A DNA stretch of 64,000 nucleotides from Planctomycetota bacterium (GCA_025459175.1 JALORC010000022.1:21242-85241), one strand, 5' to 3'; positions 53,316 through 63,253 are shown, numbered from the stretch's first letter. Notes: generated from the letters alone by a model not told the origin. Made by a program: numbers and translations.

Positions 53316-53983
53316 CGCCGCACCGCCGTCCAGATCGTGCGCCGCGGTCCCTTGCGGCCGCGGGCGCGGGTGTGGTGCGCGGTGACGTCGAGGCCAGCCC
53401 CCTTCAAGCGACCGCCGAACGCCGGCACGTCGGTCGACGACCACACTGCGGCGACTCCGCCCGCGCGCAGCGCCTCGCGCAGCGCGACCAGACCGCGGTT
53501 GTGGTAGATGCGCTCGTTGCCGGGATGCACCAGCGCCTCGGGCCCGTTGTCGACGTCGAGCAGGATCACGTCGTAGGCGGCGCGCGCGGCGGCAATCGTG
53601 TCGGCGACGTCGCCGACCGCGATCTGCACGCGCGGATCCTGCAGCGGATTGCCGGCCAGATGGCCGAACAGTTCGCGGTTCCAGGTCACGACCTCGGGCA
53701 GCAGTTCGACGACCTCGACGACCGCCGCCGCATCGACCCCGGCCAGCACGCGCGCCAGCGTGAAGCCCATCCCGAGGCCACCGACCAACACACGCGGTGC
53801 CGGCCGCTCTCCGAGCGCCTGCAGCGCCACCTCGGCGAGCATCTCCTCGGACTCGTGCACGCGGCTGCTCATCAGCTCGGTGCGATCGAGCCACAGCTGG
53901 AACGCGCCGTCATGGCGATAGCAGCGCAGTCGGGAGGTGCCGCCGGGGACCACGGCTTCGGCGATCAGTTCGCGAGGAATCAC
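53312..53983 (-). CDS. Spermidine synthase-like methyltransferase-fold protein
   Basis: 223 residues from GTG at 53983. The Rossmann fold shows VLVGGLGMGFTLARVL (nucleotide loop), VVEVVELLPEVVTWNR with the acidic strand-2 end, and YDVILLDVDNGPE after strand 4. This is the polyamine-synthase superfamily, but the N-terminal substrate-binding part is short and the aminopropyl-transfer catalytic Asp context is altered, so the true substrate is uncertain. The GTG start is supported by TAGCGT exactly six bases upstream. The TrmJ-like gene follows with a GTGA overlap. Confidence 0.78.
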   Translation of the reverse strand: MIPRELIAEAVVPGGTSRLRCYRHDGAFQLWLDRTELMSSRVHESEEMLAEVALQALGERPAPRVLVGGLGMGFTLARVLAGVDAAAVVEVVELLPEVVTWNRELFGHLAGNPLQDPRVQIAVGDVADTIAAARAAYDVILLDVDNGPEALVHPGNERIYHNRGLVALREALRAGGVAAVWSSTDVPAFGGRLKGAGLDVTAHHTRARGRKGPRRTIWTAVRR

Positions 53984-53989
53984 GCGCGC

Positions 53990-53995
53990 ACGCTA
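53990..53995 (-). promoter_or_regulatory. -10 element of a leaderless promoter at a GTG start
   Basis: On the minus strand TAGCGT is followed by six bases and then the GTG at 53983. It is a strict TANNNT match at the same spacing as four ATG-started genes in the window. Confidence 0.5.
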
Positions 53996-54053
53996 TTGCG
54001 GCGCCCGGTCGCCGAGAACGACGAACGCACAAAGCCCGCGCGCGGCCATCGCG

Positions 54054-55919
54054 TCAACCGGCGGCGCCACGGAACGGCTTCACCGCGCGCAGCACGATCT
54101 CGACCTCCTGCACGACGTTGTTCTGGCTGCGCGCGATCGCATCGATCTGCTGCTGCCGGGCCGGGTCCTGCTGCAGCCACGCGCGCCAGTGCGGATCGAG
54201 CCGTTGCTCGACCGACACGATCGCGAAGTCGAGGCCCAGGTATTCCGCGAGCGGCGTGCCGGGCAGCCCGCGGCGCTGCCAGTCGCGGTTGTGGTCGAGG
54301 CTCGTGTGCAGGAACAGTTCGGGCACGATCGGCCGCACGTGGGTCGGATCCTGCAGGTAGTCCTGGTGGCGCGGGTGCGGCACCACGATGCGCACGGTGC
54401 CCCCCGGCGCACAGACGCGATACAGCTCGCGCAGGATGCCGAGGAACGTCTCGCTGTCGCGGCCGAGGTGCTCGAGCACGTGCTCGAGCAGCACCGCGTC
54501 GGCGCTGTCACAGGCGAACGGCCACGGCAAGCGTTCGAGGTCGACCACTTCGTCGGGGCCGGCGGCGGCGAAACGATCGACGTTCCACCAGCCGGGAAGA
54601 TGCTTCTTGCCGCAGCCGAGGTTGAGTTGCCGCGGCCGCGCCGGTGCTCCCGCCGCGACCACCGGCGCCGGGCGCGGCAGTTGCCGCGCGCCCTGCAGCT
54701 CGGCGTAGATCGCCAGCAGCGCATCGACATGGGCCGCGAACGTGGCCGGCTGCCGCAGCCGCTGCTGCCAGTCGACCACGCGCTGCGGTGCGTCGACGAG
54801 CCGCTGCATCGCCGCCGCCAACGCGACCTCGTCGCCGGCCGCGACCAGTTCGCCGGCGTGCTGCTGCACGTAGTCCGGGATGCCGCCGATGCGCGCGCCG
54901 AGCACCGGCACACGCGCCGCCTGCAGTTCGTCGACGACCTGCGGACTCTGGTCGAGGCAGATCGACGGCACCACGCCGACGTCGAGCGCGGCGAAGCGCG
55001 CCATCTGCTCGCGTTCGTCGTAGGCGCCCGCGAACCGCACCAGCCCGCGCCGATCGATCTGCTGCAGCGCGCGCACGTAGTCGGCGGGACCGCTGCCGTG
55101 CAGTGCGACGGTGAACGCCCCGCGCAGCCGCTGCGCCGCGGCGACCAGCACGTGCACGCCCTTGATCGGCAGCAGCGAACCCGCGTAACCAAAACGCAGC
55201 GGCGTGCTCACGCCCGGCTGGCGCGTGGCACCGAGCTGCTGCCAGATCGCTTCGGCGCGTGGACTGCCGCTGCGCTGCACCTGCAGCCACGGCGCCGGAT
55301 AGCCCTGCGCCAGCAGCACGTCGCGCACGCCGGCCGAGGTCGGCAGGCAACGATCGACGGTCGCGACCAGCACGTCGCGCAAGCGATCGCGCCGCGCCAC
55401 GAAGTCGGCGCCCGGCGTGTCGGTGCGCGCACAGCGCCGGCAGTTCTCGCCGTCGTCGGCTGTACCGCCGCACACCGTGAGGTCCGGCAGCGTCAGGTAC
55501 AACGTCGGGCACACGGCCCAAAAGTTGTACGGCGTGTAGCAGCTCGGCACGCCCGCCTCGGCCACCACCGCCGTCACCGCCGCCGACAGACCGAGGAAGT
55601 TGTGGTAGTGCACGACCTCCGGCGCGAACGCGGCGAGCTCGTTGCGCAGCAGCCGCGCGATCGCCGGATCGTGCAGTTCGCGCGCCGGCGCCGCCGCATC
55701 GAGGAACGGCGTCGGCCGGTTGTGGATGCCGACCAGTTCGACGCCGTCTTCGTCGCGGCGCTGCACGGCATAGGCCGGTTGCCCCGGTGCGGGCACCGCG
55801 GCGGCGTAGACGACGCGCACGCGGTGGCCGCGCGCGACCAGTTCGCGGGCGATGCGGCGCGGGAAGATCGTGCCACCACCGCTGTCGGCCCAGCCGAACA
55901 TCGTCATCAGGATGCGCAT
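54054..55919 (-). CDS. Glycosyltransferase family 4 / SAM methyltransferase fusion
   Basis: 621 residues from the ATG at 55919. Residues about 1-390 form a GT-B glycosyltransferase: the GGGTIFPRRIARELVARGHRV N-terminus, VVHYHNFLGL, YTPYNFWAVCP with a Cys cluster (CGG, CRRC), RFGYAGSLLPIKG, and DQSPQVVDELQAARVPVLG in the nucleotide-sugar site. Residues about 430-610 form a methyltransferase: LNLGCGKKHLPGWWNVD, LEHVLEHLG and LYRVCAPGG. One chain could add and then methylate a sugar of a surface glycan. A TACGCT -10 candidate is at 55953-55958 (minus). Confidence 0.88.
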   Translation of the reverse strand: MRILMTMFGWADSGGGTIFPRRIARELVARGHRVRVVYAAAVPAPGQPAYAVQRRDEDGVELVGIHNRPTPFLDAAAPARELHDPAIARLLRNELAAFAPEVVHYHNFLGLSAAVTAVVAEAGVPSCYTPYNFWAVCPTLYLTLPDLTVCGGTADDGENCRRCARTDTPGADFVARRDRLRDVLVATVDRCLPTSAGVRDVLLAQGYPAPWLQVQRSGSPRAEAIWQQLGATRQPGVSTPLRFGYAGSLLPIKGVHVLVAAAQRLRGAFTVALHGSGPADYVRALQQIDRRGLVRFAGAYDEREQMARFAALDVGVVPSICLDQSPQVVDELQAARVPVLGARIGGIPDYVQQHAGELVAAGDEVALAAAMQRLVDAPQRVVDWQQRLRQPATFAAHVDALLAIYAELQGARQLPRPAPVVAAGAPARPRQLNLGCGKKHLPGWWNVDRFAAAGPDEVVDLERLPWPFACDSADAVLLEHVLEHLGRDSETFLGILRELYRVCAPGGTVRIVVPHPRHQDYLQDPTHVRPIVPELFLHTSLDHNRDWQRRGLPGTPLAEYLGLDFAIVSVEQRLDPHWRAWLQQDPARQQQIDAIARSQNNVVQEVEIVLRAVKPFRGAAG

Positions 55920-56071
55920 CGGATCCTCGTTGCCGTCACCATCGCCGCGCGCAGCGTAGCTGTGGCGGCGAGCCGATCCCACGTCGGGGTTTCGAAGGAC
56001 GCGGGGCTGGACCGCCGGCGCGGTCGCCGCGACCATGCGCGGCACACGAACGGGAACGCAGCCACCGATCC

Positions 56072-58669
56072 ATGCCACGAAGTCGCGCCCTACCTTTGCT
56101 GCTGCTGTGCCTGATGGTCGGTCTCGGCGCGGTCGTCTGGTTGCTGCAAGAACCCACAGCACCACCGCTCGCACCGACGCCGGCCGCGCCGGTGCCGGCG
56201 CCGGCCGCAGACCCTGCCGCCGGCGCAGCGCTCGCTGCGACGCCCGCCGCAACTGTTCCTGAACCTGCCACGAGCGCCAGCGAGCGCCTGCCGGCCGCAG
56301 CGCCGTCGCCCACTGCCGCACCGGCCGTCATCTTCGGACGCTGTGTCGACGACAATCATGCGCCGCTGCCGGCCGCCACGGTGAAGCTGCACGTGCAGCA
56401 GCGGGGGCCGGGCAGGAAGCCGGCCCCGGTCGAACAGCAGACCGGCGCCGACGGTCGCTTCGAGTTCGCGTTCGAGCCGCGCCTCGGGCAGTCGTTCACG
56501 TTGTATGTGACTGCCGAGGGGCGCATCGGCCACCATGCACTCTGGCCCGCGTTCCAGGCCGGCGAACGCTTCGACTGCGGATCGTTCGTGATGCGACGCG
56601 GCATCGTCGTGCGCGGTCGCGTCGAGGACACCAACCACGCCCCGGTCGCCGACGCCAGCGTCTTGGTTTGGCATGGCGGTCCCGATGCCCCGCGCGGTGC
56701 AGGACCGGGCCGCAAGCTCTTCTTGTGGACCAGGACCGGCGTCGATGGCACGTTCGCGACAGATGGTGCGTTGCCAGCCGGCGAGTTCTGCGTGCAGGTC
56801 AACGACGACCAGCAACAGCAGCCGCCGACGACCGGCGTGCTGGCGATCGAACGACCGGTCGAGTTCGTCACGATCGTGGTGCCGGCAATCGAGCCGTCGG
56901 AGTGGATCACCGGCACGGTAGTCGACCAGCGCGGCAGTCCGTTGCCACGCGCGTGGGTCGATGCCGGGGATGGCAACACGCAGGCGCTCACGCGGAACGA
57001 CGGCAGCTTCCGCCTGCACCGTTCGCATCGCGCCGATCCGCGGCAGATGGTCCAACTGCGCGTGATGCACGACGACCACGAGCATCAAGCGGTTGGCCCG
57101 CAAGTGGCCTGGGGCAGCACCCGCATCGAGCTGCGCGTGATGGACGGCAACTCGCTGGAGCTGTCGGTCCGGGACCAGCACGGTCGCCCGGTCGAGGACT
57201 TCGACCTCACGCTCGGCGACGGCAAGAGCAAGGGCACGAGGCGGTCCGTCATGAGCAAGCAACGCGCCGGGCCGTTCCCGGACGGCATCGTGCTGCTGAA
57301 GGGCGTGACACTTGGCCCGACCGCGTTGCTGATCGAGTTCGGTGCTACGGCACCGCATCCACCACGGCTGCTGGCGATCGACCTCGCCGCCCAACACACT
57401 CGCCTCGATGTGCTCGCGGAGCCGCTGACGACCCGCACGCTCGAGGTTGTCGACGGCAACGGCGAACCGGTCGCGGGAGTGCCGATCCAGCTGTGCGATC
57501 CGGTCGACGGTGAGTTCCTGCCGAGCACTGCCGCCGTCACTGGCGCGCAGATCCTGCGGCCTCGCGTCAAGCAAGCGCTGCTGCTGCAGACCACCACCAC
57601 CGATGCTTTCGGCCGCGCCACACTGCGTGGTCCGGGCACTCGCGAACTCGGCGTGCGCCTGCCCGGTCCGGGCCATGAACCGACGCAGCTCGCGAACGTC
57701 TCGCTCAGCCTGCCGGAGCCGCTGCGGCTCGAAGTCAAGCTCGGCGCCCATCTGACAGGCAAGCTCGGGCCGCTCGACGCCGTCGAGTTCCTGCGTGGTC
57801 TCGCTGGTGATGCCGCAGCGCAGCAGCGCACGCCGCTGCGACTGCTGCTGCAGCGGCCGGACCACGACCCGAAGGCGCCGCCACTGCCCTTCGTCACGCT
57901 GGCCGCCGACGGCAGCTTCGACCAGCGCGGCCTGCTGCCCGGCACCTACTCGGTGATGCTGCAACACGAGCGCGGCTACGAAGCGCTCGGCGAAGTGACG
58001 CTGGTCGACGGCCGGACCACGCGCTTCGACCCGGAGCTCCCGGTCGCGTTGATGACGCCGGGCACACTCGCCGGCCGCGTGCTGAAGAACGGCCAGCCAG
58101 CCCCCGGCGTGCAGGTCGGACTGCTCGGCACCTGTGCGGCGGTGAACGGTCGCACCCGCAACGAATCTGCGGGTGCACGCACGGATGCCGACGGTCGGTT
58201 CCGGGTCGAGCTGCGACCGGGCACCTATCGGGCGACGGTGCAGTTCCTGGCACCCCGCGCCGTGCGGGCCGCGCTGTCGATGCCCGAAACCGCGGTCATC
58301 ACCAGCCGCACCACCACGGAACAGGACTTCACGGTCGCGACTGGCACCTTGCAGGTGACCTTGCGCAGCGCGGACGGTTCTCCAATGCCCGACGTGACGA
58401 TCTGGGACACGTTGCCCGACCTGAGGCAGGCGGTGATGCTGCCGCCGAGCGACGCCAACGGTACGACGACGATGGAGCTGCCCCCGGGTCCGATCGGGTT
58501 GCGTACGCTGCCGGCCCATCTGCAGTCCGCGGAGGCGCGCACCAAAGTGCTGATGCAGGGCGGTTGGAGCGCGTTCGACGAACTCTGGCTGCCGCTCGGT
58601 ACGGCCAATGTCGCGGCCGGCTCGACGACTACCATCGAACTGCGCTTACCCGCCGACGGGTCCCGCTGA
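56072..58669 (+). CDS. Membrane-anchored carboxypeptidase-regulatory-like repeat protein, first of a tandem pair
   Basis: 865 residues. A signal anchor (LLLLCLMVGLGAVVWLL) is followed by a Pro/Ala-rich linker to about residue 85. The rest is a row of Ig-like beta domains of the CarboxypepD_reg/Cna-B type, each starting with a G-x-V-x-D-x2-x-x-P-x2-A core: GRCVDDNHAPLPAATV, GRVEDTNHAPVADASV, GTVVDQRGSPLPRAWV, LEVVDGNGEPVAGV, GRVLKNGQPAPGVQV. No catalytic residues. Probably an extracytoplasmic structural or adhesive protein. Its neighbour 15 bases downstream has exactly the same length and the same domain order. Confidence 0.75.
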   Translation: MPRSRALPLLLLCLMVGLGAVVWLLQEPTAPPLAPTPAAPVPAPAADPAAGAALAATPAATVPEPATSASERLPAAAPSPTAAPAVIFGRCVDDNHAPLPAATVKLHVQQRGPGRKPAPVEQQTGADGRFEFAFEPRLGQSFTLYVTAEGRIGHHALWPAFQAGERFDCGSFVMRRGIVVRGRVEDTNHAPVADASVLVWHGGPDAPRGAGPGRKLFLWTRTGVDGTFATDGALPAGEFCVQVNDDQQQQPPTTGVLAIERPVEFVTIVVPAIEPSEWITGTVVDQRGSPLPRAWVDAGDGNTQALTRNDGSFRLHRSHRADPRQMVQLRVMHDDHEHQAVGPQVAWGSTRIELRVMDGNSLELSVRDQHGRPVEDFDLTLGDGKSKGTRRSVMSKQRAGPFPDGIVLLKGVTLGPTALLIEFGATAPHPPRLLAIDLAAQHTRLDVLAEPLTTRTLEVVDGNGEPVAGVPIQLCDPVDGEFLPSTAAVTGAQILRPRVKQALLLQTTTTDAFGRATLRGPGTRELGVRLPGPGHEPTQLANVSLSLPEPLRLEVKLGAHLTGKLGPLDAVEFLRGLAGDAAAQQRTPLRLLLQRPDHDPKAPPLPFVTLAADGSFDQRGLLPGTYSVMLQHERGYEALGEVTLVDGRTTRFDPELPVALMTPGTLAGRVLKNGQPAPGVQVGLLGTCAAVNGRTRNESAGARTDADGRFRVELRPGTYRATVQFLAPRAVRAALSMPETAVITSRTTTEQDFTVATGTLQVTLRSADGSPMPDVTIWDTLPDLRQAVMLPPSDANGTTTMELPPGPIGLRTLPAHLQSAEARTKVLMQGGWSAFDELWLPLGTANVAAGSTTTIELRLPADGSR

Positions 58670-58684
58670 CCTCGCCATCGCGCC

Positions 58685-61282
58685 ATGCCCCGACGTCCTG
58701 CGCTGATCCTGCTGCTGTGCCTGCTGGTCGGTCTCGCCACCGCCGTGTGGTTGCTGCAGGAGCCTGCAGCGCCACCGCTGGCACCGACGCCGACCGACGT
58801 GTCGCCGGTGCCTGCGGCCGCTGCCGCCGGCGCCACGCTCGCGACGACGCCCGCCGCAGCGGTGCCTGATCCCGCCACGAATGCGAGCGATCGACTGCCG
58901 GCCACGGCACCCTCACGCACCGCCGCACCGGCCGTCATCGTCGGACGTTGCGTCGACGAGCACCATGCACCACTGTCGGCTGCCAAGGTGAGGCTGCATA
59001 CGTACGAGCCGGGTGGGATCACCAAGACCGCACCCATCGAGCTGCAGACCGGCGCCGACGGTCGTTTCGAGTTCTCGTTCGCGCCGCTACCCGAGCAGTC
59101 GTTCTACCTCAATGCGACCGCCGAGGGGCGCATCGGCAACCAGGCGCACTGGCCCGGGTTCACCGCCGGCGAACGCTTCGACTGCGGCGCCTTCAAGATG
59201 GCGCGCGGCATAGTCGTACGGGGCAACATCGAGGACACCAACCACGCCCCGGTCGCCGACGTGTTGGTCGAGATCTTTCAAGGTGCAACTGCGATGGCGA
59301 ACAGCAACGCCCCAGGTCGCATCCTGCACCTGGCGACCCGAACGGGCACCGACGGCACGTTCGCCAGTTCGGGTGCACTGCCGGAGGGCGACTTCCTGAT
59401 CCGCGTGCATTGCGACCAGCAACCTGCGCAGCCGGTCACCGGCACGCTGACGCTGCAGCGGCCGGTCGAGGTCGTCCGGATCGTGGTGCCGGCGTTCGAT
59501 CCACGCGAGTGGATCACCGGCACGGTCGTCGATCCGCGCGGCAACCCGGTGCAGGCCGCGAACGTCGACGCCGGCGATGGCAACAGCTGGGCGATGACGA
59601 GCCGCGACGGTCGGTTCCGCCTGCGGCGGTCCGCCGGCGTCGACCCGGAGCGCCCGGTCCAGTTGCGCGTGCGCAACGAAGCCAATACCACACCGCAGCT
59701 GCAGCCCGAGGTCGCCTGGGGCAGCACCGAGGTCGAACTGCGGCTGCCTGACGGCACCTCGCTCGAGCTACGGGTCCGCGACCAGGAGGGTCGCCCGGTG
59801 CCGGACTTCAAGGTCACGCTCGGCGTGGACAAGAACCGGCTGCCGACCGACAACTCGTTCGGCAGCGCCGTGAAGCTCGGGCCATTCGTGGACGGCATCG
59901 CGAAACTCCCCGGAGTGCGACTCGGCCCGTGTGGGGCGTTGCTCGAGTTCGGCCCTTCGACCGGCCGGCCACCGCAGCTGCTGCGGCTCGATCTGATCGC
60001 CCAGCAGACCCGCATCGATGTACGGGCCGAGCCAATTGTCGAACGGACCCTCGAGGTCGTCGATGGCAGCGGCCAGCCGGTCGTAGGGGTGCCCGTGTTG
60101 TTGTGCGATCCGGTCGATGGCGAGTTCCTGCCCGGCACCGAGGTGGTCGAGGGCTACCAAGTCTTCATGCCGTTCGCGAAGGTCGCCTTGCAGCTGCAGA
60201 CCACCACCACCGATGCGCTCGGTCGGGCTGTGCTGCGCGGCCCGGGCACGCGCGCGCTGGGCGTGCGGCTGCCGGGCCCCGGACACGAACCGACCCAGCG
60301 CCACGGCGTGTCGCTCGCGGAGGCAGAGCCGCTGCGCATCGAAGTCAGCATCGGCGCGCATCTGGTCGGCAAGGTCGGGCCGCGCGATGCGGTCGACTTC
60401 CTGCGCGGACTCGCCGGCGATGCCGACGCCCAACAGCGCAACCCGCTGCGGCTGGAGTTCGCGCGCCACACGCACGATCCCGCGGCGCCGCCGCCGCCGA
60501 CCGTGACCATCGCCGCGGACGGCAGCTTCGAGCAGCACGGCCTGTTGCCCGGCACCTATCTGGTGTCGTTGCAATACTGGCTACTCCGCTCCGAGCTGCT
60601 CGGCGAAGTCACGCTGGCTGCCGGCCGGACCACACGCTTCGACGCGGAGATCCCGGTGGCGCTGATGACGCCGGGCACCCTCGCCGGGCGGGTGATGAAG
60701 AACGGTCTGCCAGCCGCTGGCGTCCATGTGTCCCTGCTCGGCACCAGCGCCGCAGTGAATGGCCGCACGCGCAATGAAGCGGGTGGAGCGCAGACCGATG
60801 CGAACGGACGGTTCCGGGTCAACCTGCGGCCCGGCAGCTACCGCGCCTCGGTGCACTACCCGGTGTTCGGCGTCGCGAGTGCGAACCTGCAGGCAGCCGA
60901 GACCGCACTCGTGCAGAGCCGCGTCGTCACCGAGCAGGACTTCACACTCGCGACCGGAACCTTGCAGGTGACGTTGCGCAGTGCGACGGGCTCGGCGGTA
61001 CCGGACGTGACGATCTTCGACACTTCGGCGGCAGCGATGCAGATCGTGATGTTGCCGCCGACCGACACCACCGGCAGCACGGCGTTCGAGGTATCCGTGG
61101 GCACCATCCACTTGCGCACGCTGCCCAAGCACCTGCAATCTGCCGAGGCCCGCAACAAGGTGATGATGCAGGGCGGCTGGGCCGCGCTCGACGCGCTGTG
61201 GATCCCGCTCGGTACCGCCGAGGTCGCGGTCGGCTCGACGACGGCCGTCGAACTGCGTTTGCCGGCCGACTGGGACCGTTGA
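58685..61282 (+). CDS. Second 865-residue carboxypeptidase-regulatory-like repeat protein
   Basis: 865 residues, the same as the upstream copy. Signal anchor (ILLLCLLVGLATAVWLL), Pro/Ala linker, then the same series of beta domains (GRCVDEHHAPLSAAKV, GNIEDTNHAPVADVLV, GTVVDPRGNPVQAANV, LEVVDGSGQPVVGV, GRVMKNGLPAAGVHV). Long blocks align without gaps to the first copy (TTTDALGRAVLRGPGTR versus TTTDAFGRATLRGPGTR). The 15-base spacer and common direction suggest one operon. A recent but diverged tandem duplication. Function unknown. Confidence 0.75.
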   Translation: MPRRPALILLLCLLVGLATAVWLLQEPAAPPLAPTPTDVSPVPAAAAAGATLATTPAAAVPDPATNASDRLPATAPSRTAAPAVIVGRCVDEHHAPLSAAKVRLHTYEPGGITKTAPIELQTGADGRFEFSFAPLPEQSFYLNATAEGRIGNQAHWPGFTAGERFDCGAFKMARGIVVRGNIEDTNHAPVADVLVEIFQGATAMANSNAPGRILHLATRTGTDGTFASSGALPEGDFLIRVHCDQQPAQPVTGTLTLQRPVEVVRIVVPAFDPREWITGTVVDPRGNPVQAANVDAGDGNSWAMTSRDGRFRLRRSAGVDPERPVQLRVRNEANTTPQLQPEVAWGSTEVELRLPDGTSLELRVRDQEGRPVPDFKVTLGVDKNRLPTDNSFGSAVKLGPFVDGIAKLPGVRLGPCGALLEFGPSTGRPPQLLRLDLIAQQTRIDVRAEPIVERTLEVVDGSGQPVVGVPVLLCDPVDGEFLPGTEVVEGYQVFMPFAKVALQLQTTTTDALGRAVLRGPGTRALGVRLPGPGHEPTQRHGVSLAEAEPLRIEVSIGAHLVGKVGPRDAVDFLRGLAGDADAQQRNPLRLEFARHTHDPAAPPPPTVTIAADGSFEQHGLLPGTYLVSLQYWLLRSELLGEVTLAAGRTTRFDAEIPVALMTPGTLAGRVMKNGLPAAGVHVSLLGTSAAVNGRTRNEAGGAQTDANGRFRVNLRPGSYRASVHYPVFGVASANLQAAETALVQSRVVTEQDFTLATGTLQVTLRSATGSAVPDVTIFDTSAAAMQIVMLPPTDTTGSTAFEVSVGTIHLRTLPKHLQSAEARNKVMMQGGWAALDALWIPLGTAEVAVGSTTAVELRLPADWDR

Positions 61283-61297
61283 CCCGAGATCCCACGC

Positions 61298-62017
61298 ATG
61301 CACGCGATCGTCCACCAACACGAACCGGGCGAAGGACTCGGTTGGCTCGAGCCACCACTGCGCGCGGCCGGCTTCGTGCCGACCACGCGGTTCCGCGCGC
61401 CCGAACTCACCGACGCCGACGCCGATCTGCTGGTCGTGCTCGGTGGTGCGATGGGCGCTGGCGACGGCGCCGTGCATGCGTTCGTCGACGTCGAGGTCGA
61501 AGTGCTGCGCCGCCGACTGCAGGCCGGGCGACCGAGCCTCGGTATCTGCCTCGGTGCGCAGCTGCTGGCCAAGGCCGCCGGCGCGCGCGTGTTCCGCGGC
61601 GAGCGCGGGCTCGAGGTCGGCGCGTTGCCGATCACCTGGACCGCCGCTGGGCTGGCCGACCCGGTGACCGGCGCCGGCGAACGCGCACTCGAACGCGAAC
61701 TCGTCGTCGCGCACTGGCACCAGGACACCTTCGACGCGGTGCCGGGCGCGCAGCTGCTGGCGTCGTCGACGCGCTACGAACAGCAGGCGTTCCGGCTCGG
61801 CAGCTCGTACGCGTTCCAGTTCCACCTCGAACTCGGCGCCGACGAATTCCGCACCTGGCTGCGCGGTGGCCGAACGGAACTGGCCGCGGGCGGGTTCGAT
61901 GCCGAGGCGCTGCAGGCCGAACTGCCGCGCCTGCGGGCGGCGGATGCACCGCGACGGGCCCTGCTCGAACGGCTGGCGCGATCGCTCGCGACCGCGGTGC
62001 GGCGCCGCGGCCAGTGA
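61298..62017 (+). CDS. Class I glutamine amidotransferase
   Basis: 239 residues. Triad visible: Cys84 in GICLGAQ, His176 and Glu178 in FQFHLE. HWHQDTFD precedes it, typical of the free-standing GATase1 group (GuaA-like, gamma-glutamyl hydrolase or GMP-synthase-type relatives). It would release ammonia from glutamine or act on a gamma-glutamyl amide. There is no synthase partner next to it. It lies 15 bases after the second 865-residue gene, so it may be on that transcript. Confidence 0.9.
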   Translation: MHAIVHQHEPGEGLGWLEPPLRAAGFVPTTRFRAPELTDADADLLVVLGGAMGAGDGAVHAFVDVEVEVLRRRLQAGRPSLGICLGAQLLAKAAGARVFRGERGLEVGALPITWTAAGLADPVTGAGERALERELVVAHWHQDTFDAVPGAQLLASSTRYEQQAFRLGSSYAFQFHLELGADEFRTWLRGGRTELAAGGFDAEALQAELPRLRAADAPRRALLERLARSLATAVRRRGQ

Positions 62018-62051
62018 TCGCAACCGTCGCACGGGTCGGCGCGCGCCGAGC

Positions 62052-62057
62052 TACCAT
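62052..62057 (+). promoter_or_regulatory. Candidate -10 of the HEAT-like gene
   Basis: TACCAT lies nine bases before the ATG at 62067, a loose version of the leaderless-type arrangement. Confidence 0.25.
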
Positions 62058-62066
62058 GCCATCGGC

Positions 62067-63149
62067 ATGAAGCACCGCCTGCTCCCGTTCTCGATGGCCT
62101 GTGCGGCGCTGTTGCCCACCGTGACCCCGGCGCAGTTGCCGGCGCCGAGCAAGCCCCCACTCACGGTCGGGGAAGTGCTCGCGTGCATCGACGAAGAACG
62201 GCTCGACCAGGGCAAGTTCCTGGCTCTGGTCGCCGCGGGCACACGGGCGGTGCCGGGGCTGGTCGAAGTCGTCTGCGACTGCACCGGCCAGAGCCAATTG
62301 GCGCAGCGCCGTCAGCCGCGTGCGCTGCGCGCCCTGCGGCTGATCGGACCGACCCATGCAGCGACCGCCGTGCCCCCACTGCTGGGAGCCGTGGCGCGCG
62401 ACATCTCCCGCGACGACACCGAGCTGTTGCTGACGATCGCTCAGCTGGCCCCGGGAGCGACCGATCGCGGAGCGCTGCTCGCGCGCATCGGCGAGATCGA
62501 GATCGAGGCGCCCGATGGCGACCATGAGCGATTCCTGCGGTGGGTCGCCAAGTTGCGGCTGTGGTACGACATCCGGCTGCGCCTCGTCCGAGCCAGCGGC
62601 GGTGACCTCGGCGGGCTGATCAAGATGCTAGACGACGAGGATCCTCTGCAACGGCGGCGGGCGGCCGAGGATCTGGGCCGGCTCGGGACCGTGGCCACGC
62701 CGGCACTGGACGCGCTGATCCGTTGCGCGCACACCCAGAGACCACCACGCGTCACGCGAGTGGAGGGCCTCGGTTCACTGACCGCGGACTTCCGCGACCT
62801 GATCGGCGACGCCACCGCGATCGCGATCGCGCGCATCGACCCATCCCATCCCGAGGCACGCCGGGGCCTGACCCTGCTGCTGCAGGCGGATGCTCCCGGC
62901 GAACGGTTCGCAGCGTTGATGGCGATGACGAAACCGTCGCCCGAAGCCGGCAACGAGTCGGCTTTCGATGTCGTCCCGGCGGTGCTGGCCGCGACCCATG
63001 ACGACGACCTCCGCATCGCGGCGGAAGCGATCACCACCCTGGTGCGACTCGAGGACCGACGCCCCGAGGTCCTGCAGCGGCTGGAGCAGCTGGCCACTGC
63101 CGACGAGGCCCAGTTGTCGGCACGAGCCCGAGCGGCGCTGCGGCGCTGA
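62067..63149 (+). CDS. Exported HEAT-repeat-like protein
   Basis: 360 residues. The ATG at 62067 starts a signal peptide (PFSMACAALLPTVTPA). The mature part is helical with HEAT-type pairs, clearest at about 175-225 where DEDPLQRRRAAEDLGRLG is followed by TPALDALIRCA, and again near the C-terminus (DDDLRIAAEAITTLVRLEDRR). Such proteins usually act as binding scaffolds. It resembles the repeat part of the protein at 803-1798 in style but not clearly in sequence. It is convergent with the sulfotransferase gene. Confidence 0.7.
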   Translation: MKHRLLPFSMACAALLPTVTPAQLPAPSKPPLTVGEVLACIDEERLDQGKFLALVAAGTRAVPGLVEVVCDCTGQSQLAQRRQPRALRALRLIGPTHAATAVPPLLGAVARDISRDDTELLLTIAQLAPGATDRGALLARIGEIEIEAPDGDHERFLRWVAKLRLWYDIRLRLVRASGGDLGGLIKMLDDEDPLQRRRAAEDLGRLGTVATPALDALIRCAHTQRPPRVTRVEGLGSLTADFRDLIGDATAIAIARIDPSHPEARRGLTLLLQADAPGERFAALMAMTKPSPEAGNESAFDVVPAVLAATHDDDLRIAAEAITTLVRLEDRRPEVLQRLEQLATADEAQLSARARAALRR

Positions 63150-63253
63150 GCCGGGTCGCGCGGCGTGCTGTTCGTGTGCGGCTACACCCTGCGACCGCTC
63201 GGTTGGTGCGACCTCGAGGCCGGCGTGTTGCCATCCAGGGCAGCCTGCCATTC

